Below, piece after piece: positions 25,593-34,343 of a DNA stretch of 64,000 bases. The translations under genes and the position numbers were made by a program. Origin of the DNA: Williamsia phyllosphaerae. GTDB lineage: Bacteria > Actinomycetota > Actinomycetes > Mycobacteriales > Mycobacteriaceae. The stretch lies in the NCBI RefSeq assembly GCF_014635305.1, contig NZ_BMCS01000002.1, positions 434,001-498,000 of the forward strand, given 5' to 3'. The notes beneath the pieces were generated by a model that worked only from the letters and a program-made list of their open reading frames with translations, had not been told where the DNA came from and ran no database searches. The stretch's first letter is position 1, and every line of letters starts with the position of its first letter.

Positions 25593-26675
25593 CTAGGACG
25601 CCGGTGTACGCACCTCGGCGACGACCCGCTGGCGTGTGGTGAGCGCGGACGGATCGTGCGGCGGTCGCTTCGACCGCGGCGCACCGGGAGTCGACGCGCC
25701 GGGGGCCGACCCGGTCTCGGACCCGCGCTTGGACTCGGCCGCCCGCTTCGTCTCGGCTGCACGGTTGGACTCGGCTTCGGCGCACACGTCGTCGACACAC
25801 TCGACGAAGGCGTCCACCGCGGAGTTGACCGTCGAGGCACTCCACACCATGTAGAGGTCGATGGTCGGGATCGGGTCGACGAGCTTGACCGCCACTGACG
25901 ACGCGCCGACCGTCCCCATGCCCACCGCCGCCGCCCGCGAGAGCGACGCGAACGCCACGTACGGCTTGATCGCCACCATGTGCGCGGTGCCGCTGGGGTC
26001 GTCGGAGGTCTGCACGATGCTCAGGGTCGCCTGCGCGTCGGCCGCCGCCGAGACGATCGCGTCGTACATCGCCGGGCACTGATCACGGGCGAAGAGCACG
26101 CAGCGCTCGTTTGCGAGCTCGGCGCAGCGGACACTGGTCCGTCCGGCCCACGGGTGCGACCGACCGACCACCGCCACGATGGGGACCTTGGAGAGGATCT
26201 TGCGCGAGCGGAAACCGTCGGAGTGCGGTCGGCCGTAGACCAGCGCCACGTCCACCGAGCCGTTGGTCAGTCCGTCGAGCTGCGGTCCGGTGCGCTTCTC
26301 GCACAGAGACACAACGACTTTCGGGTGCCGCTCGTTCATCTTGGTCAGCGCCGACGGCAGCACGTGCCGGCTGGCCGGGAAGTTGTAGGAGACGTTCAGC
26401 GCACCGGACTGTCCGGCCGCGGTCGACTTGGTGACATCGACCGCCTTGTCCATCTGCGCGATGACCATGCGCGCCTGCTTCGCGAACTCGACACCCGAGG
26501 CGGTCAAGCGCACCTCGTGCGAGTTGCGGACCACCAGGCTCACGTCGAGAGACTTCTCGAGCTTCTGCAACTGCGCACTCAGCGACGGCTGCGACAGGTG
26601 CAGCCGCGCCGCGGCCCGCCCGAAATGCAGTTCCTCGGCCAGAGTTATGAACGAAACCAGATGTCTGAAATCCAT
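25593..26675 (-). CDS. LysR-family transcriptional regulator
   Basis: The product is 360 residues, about 60 longer than usual. Residues 1-60 are a classic LysR helix-turn-helix: MDFRHLVSFITLAEELHFGR, then LHLSQPSLSAQLQKLEKSL. Residues about 90-295 form the periplasmic-binding-protein-like effector domain. The last 60 residues are low-complexity and charged, with repeated AAESKR/AAETKR blocks, an unusual tail. The frame is open 24 codons further upstream, but MDFRHL is the canonical N-terminus. It is the first gene of the biosynthetic cluster on the same strand and is the obvious candidate regulator; LysR proteins usually respond to a pathway intermediate. Confidence 0.9.
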   Translation of the reverse strand: MDFRHLVSFITLAEELHFGRAAARLHLSQPSLSAQLQKLEKSLDVSLVVRNSHEVRLTASGVEFAKQARMVIAQMDKAVDVTKSTAAGQSGALNVSYNFPASRHVLPSALTKMNERHPKVVVSLCEKRTGPQLDGLTNGSVDVALVYGRPHSDGFRSRKILSKVPIVAVVGRSHPWAGRTSVRCAELANERCVLFARDQCPAMYDAIVSAAADAQATLSIVQTSDDPSGTAHMVAIKPYVAFASLSRAAAVGMGTVGASSVAVKLVDPIPTIDLYMVWSASTVNSAVDAFVECVDDVCAEAESNRAAETKRAAESKRGSETGSAPGASTPGAPRSKRPPHDPSALTTRQRVVAEVRTPAS

Positions 26676-26792
26676 GATTGCCCATCCATCACCACGCCCC
26701 GATGACGCTGGTTGAGACGGTAGGCGCGACGCGTTACCCGCGGTCAAACACCGGGTGCCCGCATCGTGTCGAGATGGGGCGGTCGGGAATGT

Positions 26793-27053
26793 TCAGCTCG
26801 CGCGGGCCAACCACAGACGCTTGCGGCACACGGCCTTCATCTGCTCGACGACCTGTACCGACATCGAGCCGTCGGCCGACTCGTCGAGGCGCGACCGGAG
26901 CCGGGTGAAGAACTCGACGTCGCCGAGGCCGAACTGCTCGCGGATCTTCTCGGCGGGACCGCCGCCGTGCTGGAACCATCCGAGCTCGAAGCCGATGAGA
27001 TCGTCGTCGATCATCCGCTTGCCGCTCTGCCCGAAAGCGCTGTCCACGCTCAT
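26793..27053 (-). CDS. DUF3263-like small protein
   Basis: This 86-residue protein starts at ATG 27053 with a GTGAGG-like site upstream. The core IDDDLIGFELGWFQHGGG followed by EKIREQFGLGDVEFFTRL fits the mycobacterial DUF3263 pattern: an aromatic-rich helix, then a helix-turn-helix-like segment in which a small regulator recognises its target. The C-terminus is basic (CRKRLWLARAS). It might be a small DNA-binding protein, but no target is evident. It stands alone between the porin genes and the LysR gene. The longer frame up to 27155 is Arg-rich and was not preferred. Confidence 0.6.
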   Translation of the reverse strand: MSVDSAFGQSGKRMIDDDLIGFELGWFQHGGGPAEKIREQFGLGDVEFFTRLRSRLDESADGSMSVQVVEQMKAVCRKRLWLARAS

Positions 27054-27354
27054 GTGCCTCACCCCGTCCGATTTCTCTGTCGCCGCGCGCCCCCGCCGGG
27101 CAACGCCACCATTGTGCACTCGGTCACGCAACCACGCCACCATTTTCGTCTGCATGGAGATTACGTTATCGACGCTAAATTACGGTGAGAAAAACGTTCC
27201 GTACCAGTGGGTTACGGACAATTCGGTGACTGCGCACGTCGGCGGCCGTTCCCGTCGGTGAGGGGTCCCAATCGCCGGGTCCGCGCAACCCCAGGTGTTC
27301 ATGCGACCCACCGTGTCGGATATCGGCAGTAGGAGGAGAAATGCTCCGGACACG

Positions 27355-27390
27355 CAGTTGGGGAGCGACCCGAAGGTCGCTCCCCAACTG
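27355..27390 (-). terminator. Perfect 16-bp hairpin after the first porin gene
   Basis: CAGTTGGGGAGCGACC (27355-27370) and its exact reverse complement (27375-27390) are separated by a CGAA tetraloop. It lies 19 bases beyond the stop of the porin gene, in a convergent-free region, so termination or 3'-end protection of the porin mRNA is the likely role. There is no T-run. Confidence 0.85.
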
Positions 27391-27409
27391 GAGAACTCAG
27401 ATCAGACGA

Positions 27410-28105
27410 TCAGCCGAGGCTGAACGGCTTGCCGTACAGGGTGACGTAGCCGTCGACCGCGTCGGTCGAGACCTTCACCGTGACCGAGGCCTTGGCCGAG
27501 GCGTAGCCCGCGCAACCGTTGACCTGGAAGGTCTCCTGGCTGTAGGCGATGCCGCCGCGCTTGCCGGCGAACGAGAACGTGCTGTCGGCCGTGTCGCCGC
27601 CGTTGTACTTGCCGACGCCGCTGTCGAGGACCGGCACGAACTTCGCGGCACCCGGCGCGATGGAGATCGACCCGGTCGGGGCGACGTTAGTGTCGCTGTT
27701 GGCGATCGCGTTGTCAGCCGGGTCCGCAGCGGTTCCGGGCTCGTAACCGAAGCTTCCGCCACTACCTGCACTGCCACCGTCGCTGAGATCGACCTGGCAG
27801 CCGACGATGTAACCCGCGTTGACGGAGCCACCGGTCGCGCCCGAGCCGCCGACGGTGACGAGCACCTTGCCGGAGGTCCACACGTTGCGGGTGGTGGCGT
27901 TGGCCGCACCCGAGCGGGCGCGGGTGACGAACTCGTCCTTGAGCTGCACGGTCACCTTGGTGCCGTCGGCGAGAGTCTGGGTGGTGAAGCCACCGGGCAG
28001 CTTGCCCGCGGCCGCGTTACCGGCGCCCAGGCTGGCCAGGGCCACGGCCGAGACGCTGGCGATGGCCGCGGCTGCTGCCACGGAGCGCATCTTGTTGTTC
28101 TTCAT
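27410..28105 (-). CDS. MspA-family outer-membrane porin
   Basis: The 231-residue precursor has a Sec signal peptide (about residues 1-33: KMRSVAAAAAIASVSAVALA then AGNAAAG). The mature part is beta-rich and ends VTLYGKPFSLG, like the C-terminal strand of MspA (VTTYGEPWNMN). AGYIVGCQVDLSDG in the middle parallels the MspA ELGYQIGF segment. Two Cys (CQVDL and GCAGYAS) could form a disulfide, which MspA lacks but related nocardial porins have. Such porins form octameric channels through the mycolic-acid outer membrane for small hydrophilic solutes. AAGGGG precedes the ATG. A second, related porin lies immediately upstream. Confidence 0.9.
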   Translation of the reverse strand: MKNNKMRSVAAAAAIASVSAVALASLGAGNAAAGKLPGGFTTQTLADGTKVTVQLKDEFVTRARSGAANATTRNVWTSGKVLVTVGGSGATGGSVNAGYIVGCQVDLSDGGSAGSGGSFGYEPGTAADPADNAIANSDTNVAPTGSISIAPGAAKFVPVLDSGVGKYNGGDTADSTFSFAGKRGGIAYSQETFQVNGCAGYASAKASVTVKVSTDAVDGYVTLYGKPFSLG

Positions 28106-28136
28106 GATTCCCCTTACGGAATTCAGTCTGCTTGCG

Positions 28137-28174
28137 GCAGATAAAGTTTCGAGAGATTGGAAGGTTTTATCTGC
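28137..28174 (-). terminator. Hairpin between the two porin genes
   Basis: GCAGATAAA (28137-28145) and TTTATCTGC (28166-28174) form a perfect 9-bp stem with a 20-base loop, starting 4 bases after the stop of the upstream porin gene. It may terminate, partially attenuate or stabilise the upstream transcript, allowing unequal expression of the two porins. Confidence 0.5.
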
Positions 28175-28178
28175 AGCG

Positions 28179-28787
28179 TCAGTTCAGGCTGAACGGAGCG
28201 CCGTACAGGGTCGACTTGATGTAGTAATCACCCTTGACGGTGACCTGCGAGTAGGCACGCGCGGTGGCGTAGCCGCCGCACTGCTGCACGTCGATCTGCT
28301 GACGCTTGTACTGAATGATCGCCTGGCCACCCTTGATGGTCTTGGCGTCGGAGATCGGGACGAACACGGCCTGGCCGGGCTTGACCGGGAGGGAGAAGCT
28401 ACCGCTCAGGATTGCTTCCGGGGCCGCGTCGAGCGTTCCGGTCAGACCGAGCGACAATGCGCCGATGTTGACCTGGCAACCGACGATGTAGCCGCTGACC
28501 AGTGTGGCGTCCGCACCCTTGGGGGCAGTGGCGACGATGGTGCCGCTGACCTCGGCCGCACGGCCGAGGCCGTTGTTGGCCTGCGAGGGAACGGGGTACG
28601 CGCTCTCACCGGCGCGCTTGAGGGTGACCTTCTCGCCGTCGACGCCGAAGGTGACCTTGGAACCATTCGGAAGAGGGCCCGCGGCGGCGGTGCCTGCGCC
28701 CAAGGAGGCCATACCGACCGCGGCTGCCGCGGCGATGGCGGCCGCGCCGGCCAGGCGGCGAAGGCCGGAGTTGCTCATCTTGCTCAT
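28179..28787 (-). CDS. MspA-family outer-membrane porin, second copy
   Basis: This 202-residue precursor has a signal peptide (about residues 1-36, ending GTAAAGP) and a beta-rich mature part with SGYIVGCQVNIGALSLG and CGGYATARAYSQV, both equivalent to segments in the neighbouring porin. It ends STLYGAPFSLN, the same C-terminal strand. It is shorter than its neighbour by a central loop. Adjacent MspA-like genes are known from Nocardia farcinica (nfpA/nfpB), where the products make a hetero-oligomeric channel; the same could hold here. GAGAGGGAA lies just upstream of the ATG. Confidence 0.9.
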   Translation of the reverse strand: MSKMSNSGLRRLAGAAAIAAAAAVGMASLGAGTAAAGPLPNGSKVTFGVDGEKVTLKRAGESAYPVPSQANNGLGRAAEVSGTIVATAPKGADATLVSGYIVGCQVNIGALSLGLTGTLDAAPEAILSGSFSLPVKPGQAVFVPISDAKTIKGGQAIIQYKRQQIDVQQCGGYATARAYSQVTVKGDYYIKSTLYGAPFSLN

Positions 28788-29157
28788 TCGTTCCCTCTCA
28801 CGGAAGTGCGTTATCCAGACGACATCGGAATGTTAGCCCGGAGTGACCTGACGGTTCTGCGAAATACTGACCTGGGTGATTGACGAGCACATTGCGCGCT
28901 GTTACCGCGAAGTTAATTCCCGGCCACTGCTCTGGTTCCCCCACCCGGGAGTGTTCTGCAGGACTCCGCACCACCGTCGGTGTGTGGTGCGTCATCACGG
29001 CGAACGTTAGCGGTACGCAACCGCCTGAACAACACATAGACGCGTCGTGTCGCAAAAGCCCAGTACGTTGATCGCAAATCGCGCATTCATCGGAGCGCAC
29101 TATGTGGGTTCAGGACCGCCTGGGGCATATGTCCGTTGTGACCGCTGTGACGTGGGG
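28788..29157. other. Intergenic region upstream of the porins
   Basis: I see no gene here. The region is lower in G+C than its surroundings and is the only plausible place for the porin promoter on the minus strand. No clear operator palindrome was found. Confidence 0.4.
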
Positions 29158-29334
29158 CTATTCGTGATGCGGAGGCCGATTGCTGAGAAGCCACTCGTCC
29201 GACCTGGAGCCACCAGACCGGTGATCCTTGTCACTGTTGGTGAGGCTAGCCTCATCTGACGTCACGGCGGGCATGTCGTCGCCGAAGATCTCCGCCAGAC
29301 GGCGGCGCTCGTCCCAATTCGTGCGATCGGTCAT
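29158..29334 (-). CDS. 58-residue conserved actinobacterial protein
   Basis: The frame reads MTDRTNWDERRRLAEIFGD at the N-terminus, has an acidic disordered middle, and ends SDEWLLSNRPPHHE. A short protein with RRRLAEIFGD and a C-terminal W-L-x5-P-P-H-H is a pattern I recognise as conserved in Mycobacteriales, though with no known function. An alternative ATG at 29349 adds five residues. It lies just downstream of moaB2's terminator on the same strand. Confidence 0.65.
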   Translation of the reverse strand: MTDRTNWDERRRLAEIFGDDMPAVTSDEASLTNSDKDHRSGGSRSDEWLLSNRPPHHE

Positions 29335-29375
29335 CGCCCCATTGTCCACCCGCCGCGGGTCGGCGGAAAACAGAA

Positions 29376-29410
29376 GAACCCGGACCTCCGCTGGGCGGGG
29401 ATCCGGGTTC
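29376..29410 (-). terminator. Rho-independent-type terminator after moaB2
   Basis: GAACCCGGA (29376-29384) and TCCGGGTTC (29402-29410) form a perfect 9-bp stem, with CCGC/GCGG pairing inside. On the minus strand the hairpin is followed by TTCTGTTTTCC, a T-rich tail. It starts 29 bases after the moaB2 stop, so it closes the mprAB-pepD-moaB2 block. Confidence 0.8.
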
Positions 29411-29439
29411 GTCGGTGGCGTGGAGCGCGTCGGCTCGAG

Positions 29440-29937
29440 TCAGAACTCGCTGATCGACTCGATGACGGCCTTGGCCAGCGGGGTCACGGTGGCCATGCCG
29501 TCGCGCACCGCGGCGCGTGAGCTGGCGAGATTGACCACCAGGGTCTGACCGGACATGCCGGCGACACCGCGCGAGAGGCCGGCGTCGGCCGCACCGGCGG
29601 CGAGACCCGAACTACGGACGGCCTCCTCGATCCCGCGCAGGTTGCGGTCGAGCAGTCCGGCGGTCGCCTCCGGGGTGACGTCGCGGGGCCGGACCCCGAC
29701 ACCGCCGACCGAGACGACCAGGTCGACACCGCCGATGACCGCCGTGTTGAGCGCGTTGCGGATCTCCACCTCGTCGGCAGAGACCGCGACCGTGGCGTCG
29801 ACGTGGAACCCCGCCTCGGTGAGCAACTCCCCCACCAGCGGTCCGATCAGGGTCTGGTCCTCGCCGTGGGCGGCGCGGTCGTCGACCACCACCACCAGCG
29901 CACGGCCGAGATCCTGCGATTCGAGACTGACCGACAT
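29440..29937 (-). CDS. moaB2: MoaB/Mog-family molybdenum-cofactor protein, MoaB2 type
   Basis: The 165-residue protein has GRALVVVVDDRAAHGEDQT, VAVSADEVEIRNALNTAVIGG, VSVGGVGVRPRDVTPEAT and GMSGQTLVVNLASSRAAVRDG, which follow mycobacterial MoaB2 (Rv0984) nearly block for block. The family adenylylates molybdopterin before metal insertion. I chose ATG 29937 because GGAGAGGGA lies just upstream and homology begins there. The same frame is open to an ATG at 30117 that overlaps the pepD stop (TGATG), which would add 60 acidic residues. The gene order pepD-moaB2 is the same as in M. tuberculosis. Confidence 0.85.
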   Translation of the reverse strand: MSVSLESQDLGRALVVVVDDRAAHGEDQTLIGPLVGELLTEAGFHVDATVAVSADEVEIRNALNTAVIGGVDLVVSVGGVGVRPRDVTPEATAGLLDRNLRGIEEAVRSSGLAAGAADAGLSRGVAGMSGQTLVVNLASSRAAVRDGMATVTPLAKAVIESISEF

Positions 29938-30116
29938 CTTCTGTCCCTCTCCGGTGCCCGCGGCCAGACGCTCGGCCGCGATCTCCGCGGCGACGAGGTC
30001 GTGCTGGGTGACGCCAGTGTCGTGGGCGAACTGCTGTTCGCCGTCGGCGATCACACTATCGGTGGTGATCGGGGGCAGGATCCGCAGGATTCCGGTGCGG
30101 TCGTCGGTGGTGGACA

Positions 30117-31799
30117 TCAATTTCCCCCGGTGTTGAGAGTGTCGAGAGTGACCTGGACGGTTCGGGTCGAACCGTTGGCCGAGTAGGTGATCGAGACGGT
30201 GTCGCCGGGCGCGTTCGATCGGATCGCGGCGACGAGTGCGTCGCCCGAGCTGATGACGCGGTCGTTGACCTTGGTGATCAGCGCGCCTGCGGGGATGCCC
30301 GCGCGTGCCGCCGCGCCGCCCGCGGTGACGTCGGAGATCTGCGCGCCGGGCGTGCTGGCCGCGGTTCCGGCCGAGCGCACCGAGACACCGAGTCCGGCCT
30401 GCGTGGCCTTGCCCGTCTGCTGCAGCTCCTTGGCCACGCGCATCGCCTGGTCGATCGGGATCGCGAAACCGAGGCCGATGCTGCCGCTCTGGCCGCCCTC
30501 TCCGCCCGATCCGCTGGACAGGCTCGCGATGGCGGTGTTGATGCCGATCAGGGCGCCGTTGGCGTTGACGAGCGCGCCACCGGAGTTACCCGGGTTGATC
30601 GCCGCGTCGGTCTGGATCGCGTCGATCACCGAGGCGGTGCTGTTGTCCTCGCCTGCCGTCGACACCGGGCGGTTCAGCGAGGAGATGATGCCGGTGGTGA
30701 CGGTGCCCGCGAGACCCAGGGGCGAGCCGACCGCGATGACGTTCTGGCCCACCGCGAGGTTGCCGGACGTGCCGACGGTGATCGGGGTGAGACCGGTCTT
30801 GTCGGCCTTGATCACGGCGATGTCGGAGATGGGGTCGGTGCCGAGGACCCGTGCGCCCGAGGTGCTGCCGTCGCTGTAGTTGACGGTGAGCTGGCCCGTG
30901 CCGCCGGACTCGGCGGTGACGACGTGGTTGTTGGTGAGGATGACGCCGTCCGCGCTGAGCACCACGCCGGAGCCCTCGCCCTCGCGGTTGCCCACCCGCA
31001 CGTCGATGGAGACCACCGACGGCAGGACCTTGGCCGCCACGGCCTGCGTCGAACCGGCCGGGGCCGCGACGGGCTGGGCGGTGTCGCGGTCGCCGGCGAT
31101 GGTGGAGCCGGTGAGCGAGGAGGAGTTGCTGTCGTTGTCGACGCTGGCGCCGACGACCCCACCGATGCCGCCCGCGAGCGCGCACGCCGCGATCACGGCG
31201 ACGGCGAGCCCCGCCTTGGATCCGCCGGAGCGCTTCGCGGTATGCGTCGACCCGGGACCGCCCGACGAGCCGCCGGGGAAGTACGCGGGGCCCGCGCCGT
31301 AGGGCGACTGGCCGAACGACGACGTCTGCCCGGTCGGCGACGACTGGCCGTACTGGCCGTACGGCGAGGTCTGCCCGTAGGCGGACTGTCCGTAGCCGCC
31401 CTGTCCGTGACTGCCCGGCGGGAACTGGCTGGTGTCGGCGGACTCGTGCGCGCCGCCCTGCTGCGAGCCGAACTGTCCGGTCCCGTACTGACCCGATCCG
31501 TACTGACCCGAGCCGTACTGGCCCGTCCCGTACTGACCCGATCCGTACTGGGACGAGCCGTACTGGCCCGCGCCGCCCTGGTTCGAGCCGTACTGCGACC
31601 CCGACTGCGCGTCGTACCCGTACGGGTTCGCGCTGTAGGGGTTGGTGGTCGACGACTGATCGCCCGACTGATCACCGGACGGTTGGCCGTGAGCCCCGGC
31701 GGACGACGCTGTCGCACCGGTCTCGCCGGTCGACTCGCCGTGCTCGGATCCCGACCCACGCTCGTGCTCAGAACCCGGCCCGTATTGGCTGTCGGTCAT
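30117..31799 (-). CDS. pepD: HtrA-like membrane serine protease PepD
   Basis: This 560-residue protein has a disordered cytoplasmic N-terminus (about 1-190) of QYGSG-like repeats, one transmembrane helix (about 195-220), a trypsin-like domain with the triad visible as NNHVVTA (His), SDIAVIKAD (Asp) and PGNSGGALVN (Ser near residue 406), and a C-terminal PDZ domain (about 465-550; GAQISDVTAGGAAARAGIPA). It is the orthologue of M. tuberculosis PepD (Rv0983), an extracytoplasmic quality-control protease controlled by MprAB and SigE. The adjacent mprA-mprB genes and a direct-repeat box upstream agree with that control. Confidence 0.92.
   Translation of the reverse strand: MTDSQYGPGSEHERGSGSEHGESTGETGATASSAGAHGQPSGDQSGDQSSTTNPYSANPYGYDAQSGSQYGSNQGGAGQYGSSQYGSGQYGTGQYGSGQYGSGQYGTGQFGSQQGGAHESADTSQFPPGSHGQGGYGQSAYGQTSPYGQYGQSSPTGQTSSFGQSPYGAGPAYFPGGSSGGPGSTHTAKRSGGSKAGLAVAVIAACALAGGIGGVVGASVDNDSNSSSLTGSTIAGDRDTAQPVAAPAGSTQAVAAKVLPSVVSIDVRVGNREGEGSGVVLSADGVILTNNHVVTAESGGTGQLTVNYSDGSTSGARVLGTDPISDIAVIKADKTGLTPITVGTSGNLAVGQNVIAVGSPLGLAGTVTTGIISSLNRPVSTAGEDNSTASVIDAIQTDAAINPGNSGGALVNANGALIGINTAIASLSSGSGGEGGQSGSIGLGFAIPIDQAMRVAKELQQTGKATQAGLGVSVRSAGTAASTPGAQISDVTAGGAAARAGIPAGALITKVNDRVISSGDALVAAIRSNAPGDTVSITYSANGSTRTVQVTLDTLNTGGN
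31481..31570. repeat. 15-bp in-frame tandem repeats in pepD
   Basis: Units of the type CCGTACTGACCCGAT recur every 15 bp on the plus strand and encode pentads such as GQYGS/GQYGT on the coding strand. They form the disordered N-terminal segment of PepD. Expansion by slippage is likely. Confidence 0.75.
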
Positions 31800-31879
31800 G
31801 GAGAAGTGCCCTTCGACGTGGCGGTGACCTCGCGGTCACGCATGGAGGTGATCAATGAGATTAACCGTGCTCTATCGCC

Positions 31880-31896
31880 CTGAGAGGGGACTGAGA
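31880..31896 (-). promoter_or_regulatory. Putative MprA box upstream of pepD
   Basis: CTGAGA occurs twice on the plus strand (31880-31885 and 31891-31896) with an 11-bp period, about 80 bases upstream of the pepD start. MprA is known to bind two loosely conserved 8-bp direct repeats separated by 3 bp, which gives the same period. A near-identical box precedes mprA. Confidence 0.65.
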
Positions 31897-31988
31897 CCAG
31901 CCCGCGTTTTTCCATGAGCATCCGAGATACACGGCGCCGGCGCGGTCGATGTCCGGTTTTTGCCGACGTGAAACGGCGTTGTCGCTGC

Positions 31989-33596
31989 TCAGGCGTCGAT
32001 GACGGGCGGTTGCGGGTCCATCGGGGTGGGCCGACCGGGGAGCTCGATGCGGATCAACGCGCCGCCGAGATCCGACTCGCCCGCGGAGACGAGTCCGCCG
32101 TGTTTCACCACGACCTGCCGCACGATCGCCAGGCCGAGACCGGAACCGGGCATCGACCGGGCTGCGGTCGAGCGGTAGAAGCGGTCGAAGACCAGGGCGC
32201 GGTCCTCGAACGGGATACCCGGGCCGGCGTCGCTGACGGTGAGTTCGGCTCGCTCGGTGGATATCTGACGGAGTCGGACCGCCACCGGTCGGCCCGGCGG
32301 GCTCCATTTGGCGGCGTTGTCGAGGACGTTGAGCACCGCACGCGAGAGGCCGTTGGACTCGCCGAAGACGAACCACGGGGCCATTTGCACCGAGAACTCG
32401 ACGTCGCTGCGACGGCGTCGGACGCGCTCGAGCGAACGGTCCACCACCTCCGACAGGTCGACCTCCTCGTGCACCACCTGTGGGGCGTCGTCGCGTGCGA
32501 GGTCGACGAGGTCGCCGACCAGGGTCGTGAGCTCCTCGATCTGCGCCATCACGTCGTGTCGCAGATCGGCCATGTCGGACTCCGGGATGGGCGGTGCCCC
32601 GGGTGCGCTGGTCGCGATGAGCAGCTCGAGGTTGGTGCGCATCGACGTCAGGGGCGTGCGGAGCTCGTGTCCGGCGTCGGCCACGAGCCGCGATTGTCGG
32701 TCCCGCGACTCGGCGAGCGCTCGCAGCATCAGGTTGAAGCTCTGAGTCAACCGCGCGAGTTCGTCGTTGCCGGTCACCGGGATCGGGTTGAGGTCGTCGG
32801 TGCGGGCGATGCGTTCGGACGCCTGGGTGAGTCGGGCGACCGGGCGTAGGCCGGCCCGCGCGACCGTCGTGCCCGCGACGGCGGCCAGGATCACCCCGCA
32901 GCCGCCGACGATCGCGAGCACCCAGGCGAGTCGGCCGAGGACCTTGTCGGTGGGGTCGAGGCTCTGGGCCATGATCAAGGTGTTGCCGTCCACCAGCTTT
33001 CGCGCCAGGACGCGCTGGTTGTTCACGGTGCGCAGGCTCGACGGGGACGTCGTGGCGGCGTCCCCGGCCATCACCACCGACCGCTCGGCGGCGCCGTAGG
33101 GCACGTCACCGATCTGGAAGGCGCGCCCGCTGGGCATCACCAGTGCGACGGAGATGTCGGTGGAGAAGACGGTCCCGGCGACGAGGTTCTCCGGCGCGTC
33201 GTCGAGGACGCCGTAGCGCGCGAGCTGGGTCATGCCCTCGGCGCGGTTCTCGAGCTGGGCGTCGACGTCGGCGTACATGGCGCGGTAGACCACGGCGTAG
33301 GCGCTGACCGCCATCACCGCCACCGCGATGCCCACCACGGTCGCCGCGAGGAGGGTGACGCGCAGTCGTAACGAGATCGACCGCGTCAGCAGCGAGGCGT
33401 CGCGCATCGTGCCGTGCGACTTGGTGTCGGTGGACGGGGTCGGTGGGGGGTCGGCGAAGGGGTCGTGCGACACCGGGGTCCAGCCCGGCGGTGCCTGGGT
33501 GGGATCCCCCTGACCCGGTTCGTTCTGCCCCAGATCGTGCTGTCCCGGATCGTTCGCCCCGGGTATGTCCTTGGGCGTCGGGCCCGGTGCGGTCAC
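31989..33596 (-). CDS. mprB: Sensor histidine kinase MprB
   Basis: This 535-residue kinase has a Pro/Asp-rich N-terminal arm (about 1-60), two transmembrane helices (about 75-98 and 215-240) flanking an extracytoplasmic domain, a HAMP segment, the dimerisation helix with the phospho-His in [18 protein letters not shown] (His near residue 310), and an ATPase domain with [18 protein letters not shown] and GSGLGLAIV. These blocks are those of mycobacterial MprB, which senses envelope stress. The GTG start overlaps the mprA stop (GTGA). MprB phosphorylates MprA, which controls pepD and stress sigma factors. Confidence 0.92.
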   Translation of the reverse strand: MTAPGPTPKDIPGANDPGQHDLGQNEPGQGDPTQAPPGWTPVSHDPFADPPPTPSTDTKSHGTMRDASLLTRSISLRLRVTLLAATVVGIAVAVMAVSAYAVVYRAMYADVDAQLENRAEGMTQLARYGVLDDAPENLVAGTVFSTDISVALVMPSGRAFQIGDVPYGAAERSVVMAGDAATTSPSSLRTVNNQRVLARKLVDGNTLIMAQSLDPTDKVLGRLAWVLAIVGGCGVILAAVAGTTVARAGLRPVARLTQASERIARTDDLNPIPVTGNDELARLTQSFNLMLRALAESRDRQSRLVADAGHELRTPLTSMRTNLELLIATSAPGAPPIPESDMADLRHDVMAQIEELTTLVGDLVDLARDDAPQVVHEEVDLSEVVDRSLERVRRRRSDVEFSVQMAPWFVFGESNGLSRAVLNVLDNAAKWSPPGRPVAVRLRQISTERAELTVSDAGPGIPFEDRALVFDRFYRSTAARSMPGSGLGLAIVRQVVVKHGGLVSAGESDLGGALIRIELPGRPTPMDPQPPVIDA

Positions 33597-34276
33597 GGCG
33601 GCGTTTCGCGCAGGACGTACCCGATGCCGCGGACGGTGTGGATCAGCCGGATCTCCCCCTCGGCCTCGGTCTTGCGTCGCAGATAGCCGACGTAGACCTC
33701 CAGGGCGTTGCCCGACGTCGGGAAGTCGTAGCCCCAGACCTCCTCGAGGATGCGACTGCGCGTGAGGACGCGGCGCGGGTTGGCCATCAGCATCTCCAGC
33801 AGCGCGAACTCGGTGCGGGTCAGGCTGATGGGACGTTCGCCGCGGCTGACGTCGCGGGTGACGGGGTCCATCGTCAGGTCGGCGAAGGTCATCGTCTCGG
33901 AGTCGGCGGCGACGTCGGTGGCGCGGCGCATGAGCGCGCGCAGTCGGGCGAGGAGCTCCTCGAGGGCGAACGGTTTGGGCAGATAGTCGTCGGCGCCGGC
34001 GTCGAGGCCGGAGACCCGCTCGGAGACGCTGTCGCGGGCGGTGAGGACGAGGATCGGCAGGTCGTCGCCGGTGCTGCGGAGTCGGCGGCACACCTCGAGG
34101 CCGTCCAGGCGCGGCATCATCACGTCGAGGACGACGGCGTCGGGGCGCGAGGAGACGATCTGTTCGAGGGCCTCCACGCCGTCCCCGGCCGTCTCGACGG
34201 TGTAACCGTTGAACGACAGGGACCGTCGGAGCGACTCTCGTACCGCACGGTCGTCGTCCACAACCAGGATGCGCAT
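33593..34276 (-). CDS. mprA: Response regulator MprA
   Basis: The 227-residue protein is nearly colinear with M. tuberculosis Mpr[21 protein letters not shown], the phospho-acceptor in [35 protein letters not shown] and an OmpR-type winged helix with [11 protein letters not shown] and [20 protein letters not shown]. The homologous start is the ATG at 34276; the 26-codon upstream extension is rejected. A direct-repeat box upstream suggests autoregulation, as in mycobacteria. Its promoter region is shared with, or interrupted by, a palindromic cassette that lies between it and rpmF. Confidence 0.95.
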   Translation of the reverse strand: MRILVVDDDRAVRESLRRSLSFNGYTVETAGDGVEALEQIVSSRPDAVVLDVMMPRLDGLEVCRRLRSTGDDLPILVLTARDSVSERVSGLDAGADDYLPKPFALEELLARLRALMRRATDVAADSETMTFADLTMDPVTRDVSRGERPISLTRTEFALLEMLMANPRRVLTRSRILEEVWGYDFPTSGNALEVYVGYLRRKTEAEGEIRLIHTVRGIGYVLRETPP

Positions 34277-34299
34277 GCGGTCCAGTGTGACGCGAACGT

Positions 34300-34316
34300 C
34301 TGAGAGCCGACTAAGA
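34300..34316 (-). promoter_or_regulatory. Putative MprA box upstream of mprA
   Basis: CTGAGA (34300-34305) and CTAAGA (34311-34316) on the plus strand repeat with an 11-bp period, centred about 32 bases upstream of the mprA ATG. The layout equals that of the pepD box, which supports MprA autoregulation. Confidence 0.6.
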
Positions 34317-34343
34317 CATGCCGGGCGCGCCGCTTTTTCGACG

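Noticed and set aside
29335..29439. Looked for mscL after moaB2, as in M. tuberculosis
   Set aside because: Only a terminator and a short conserved protein follow; no MscL-like frame is present.
29938..30117. 60-codon N-terminal extension of moaB2 overlapping the pepD stop
   Set aside because: Homology begins at 29937, where a strong ribosome site occurs; the extension remains possible but is not preferred.
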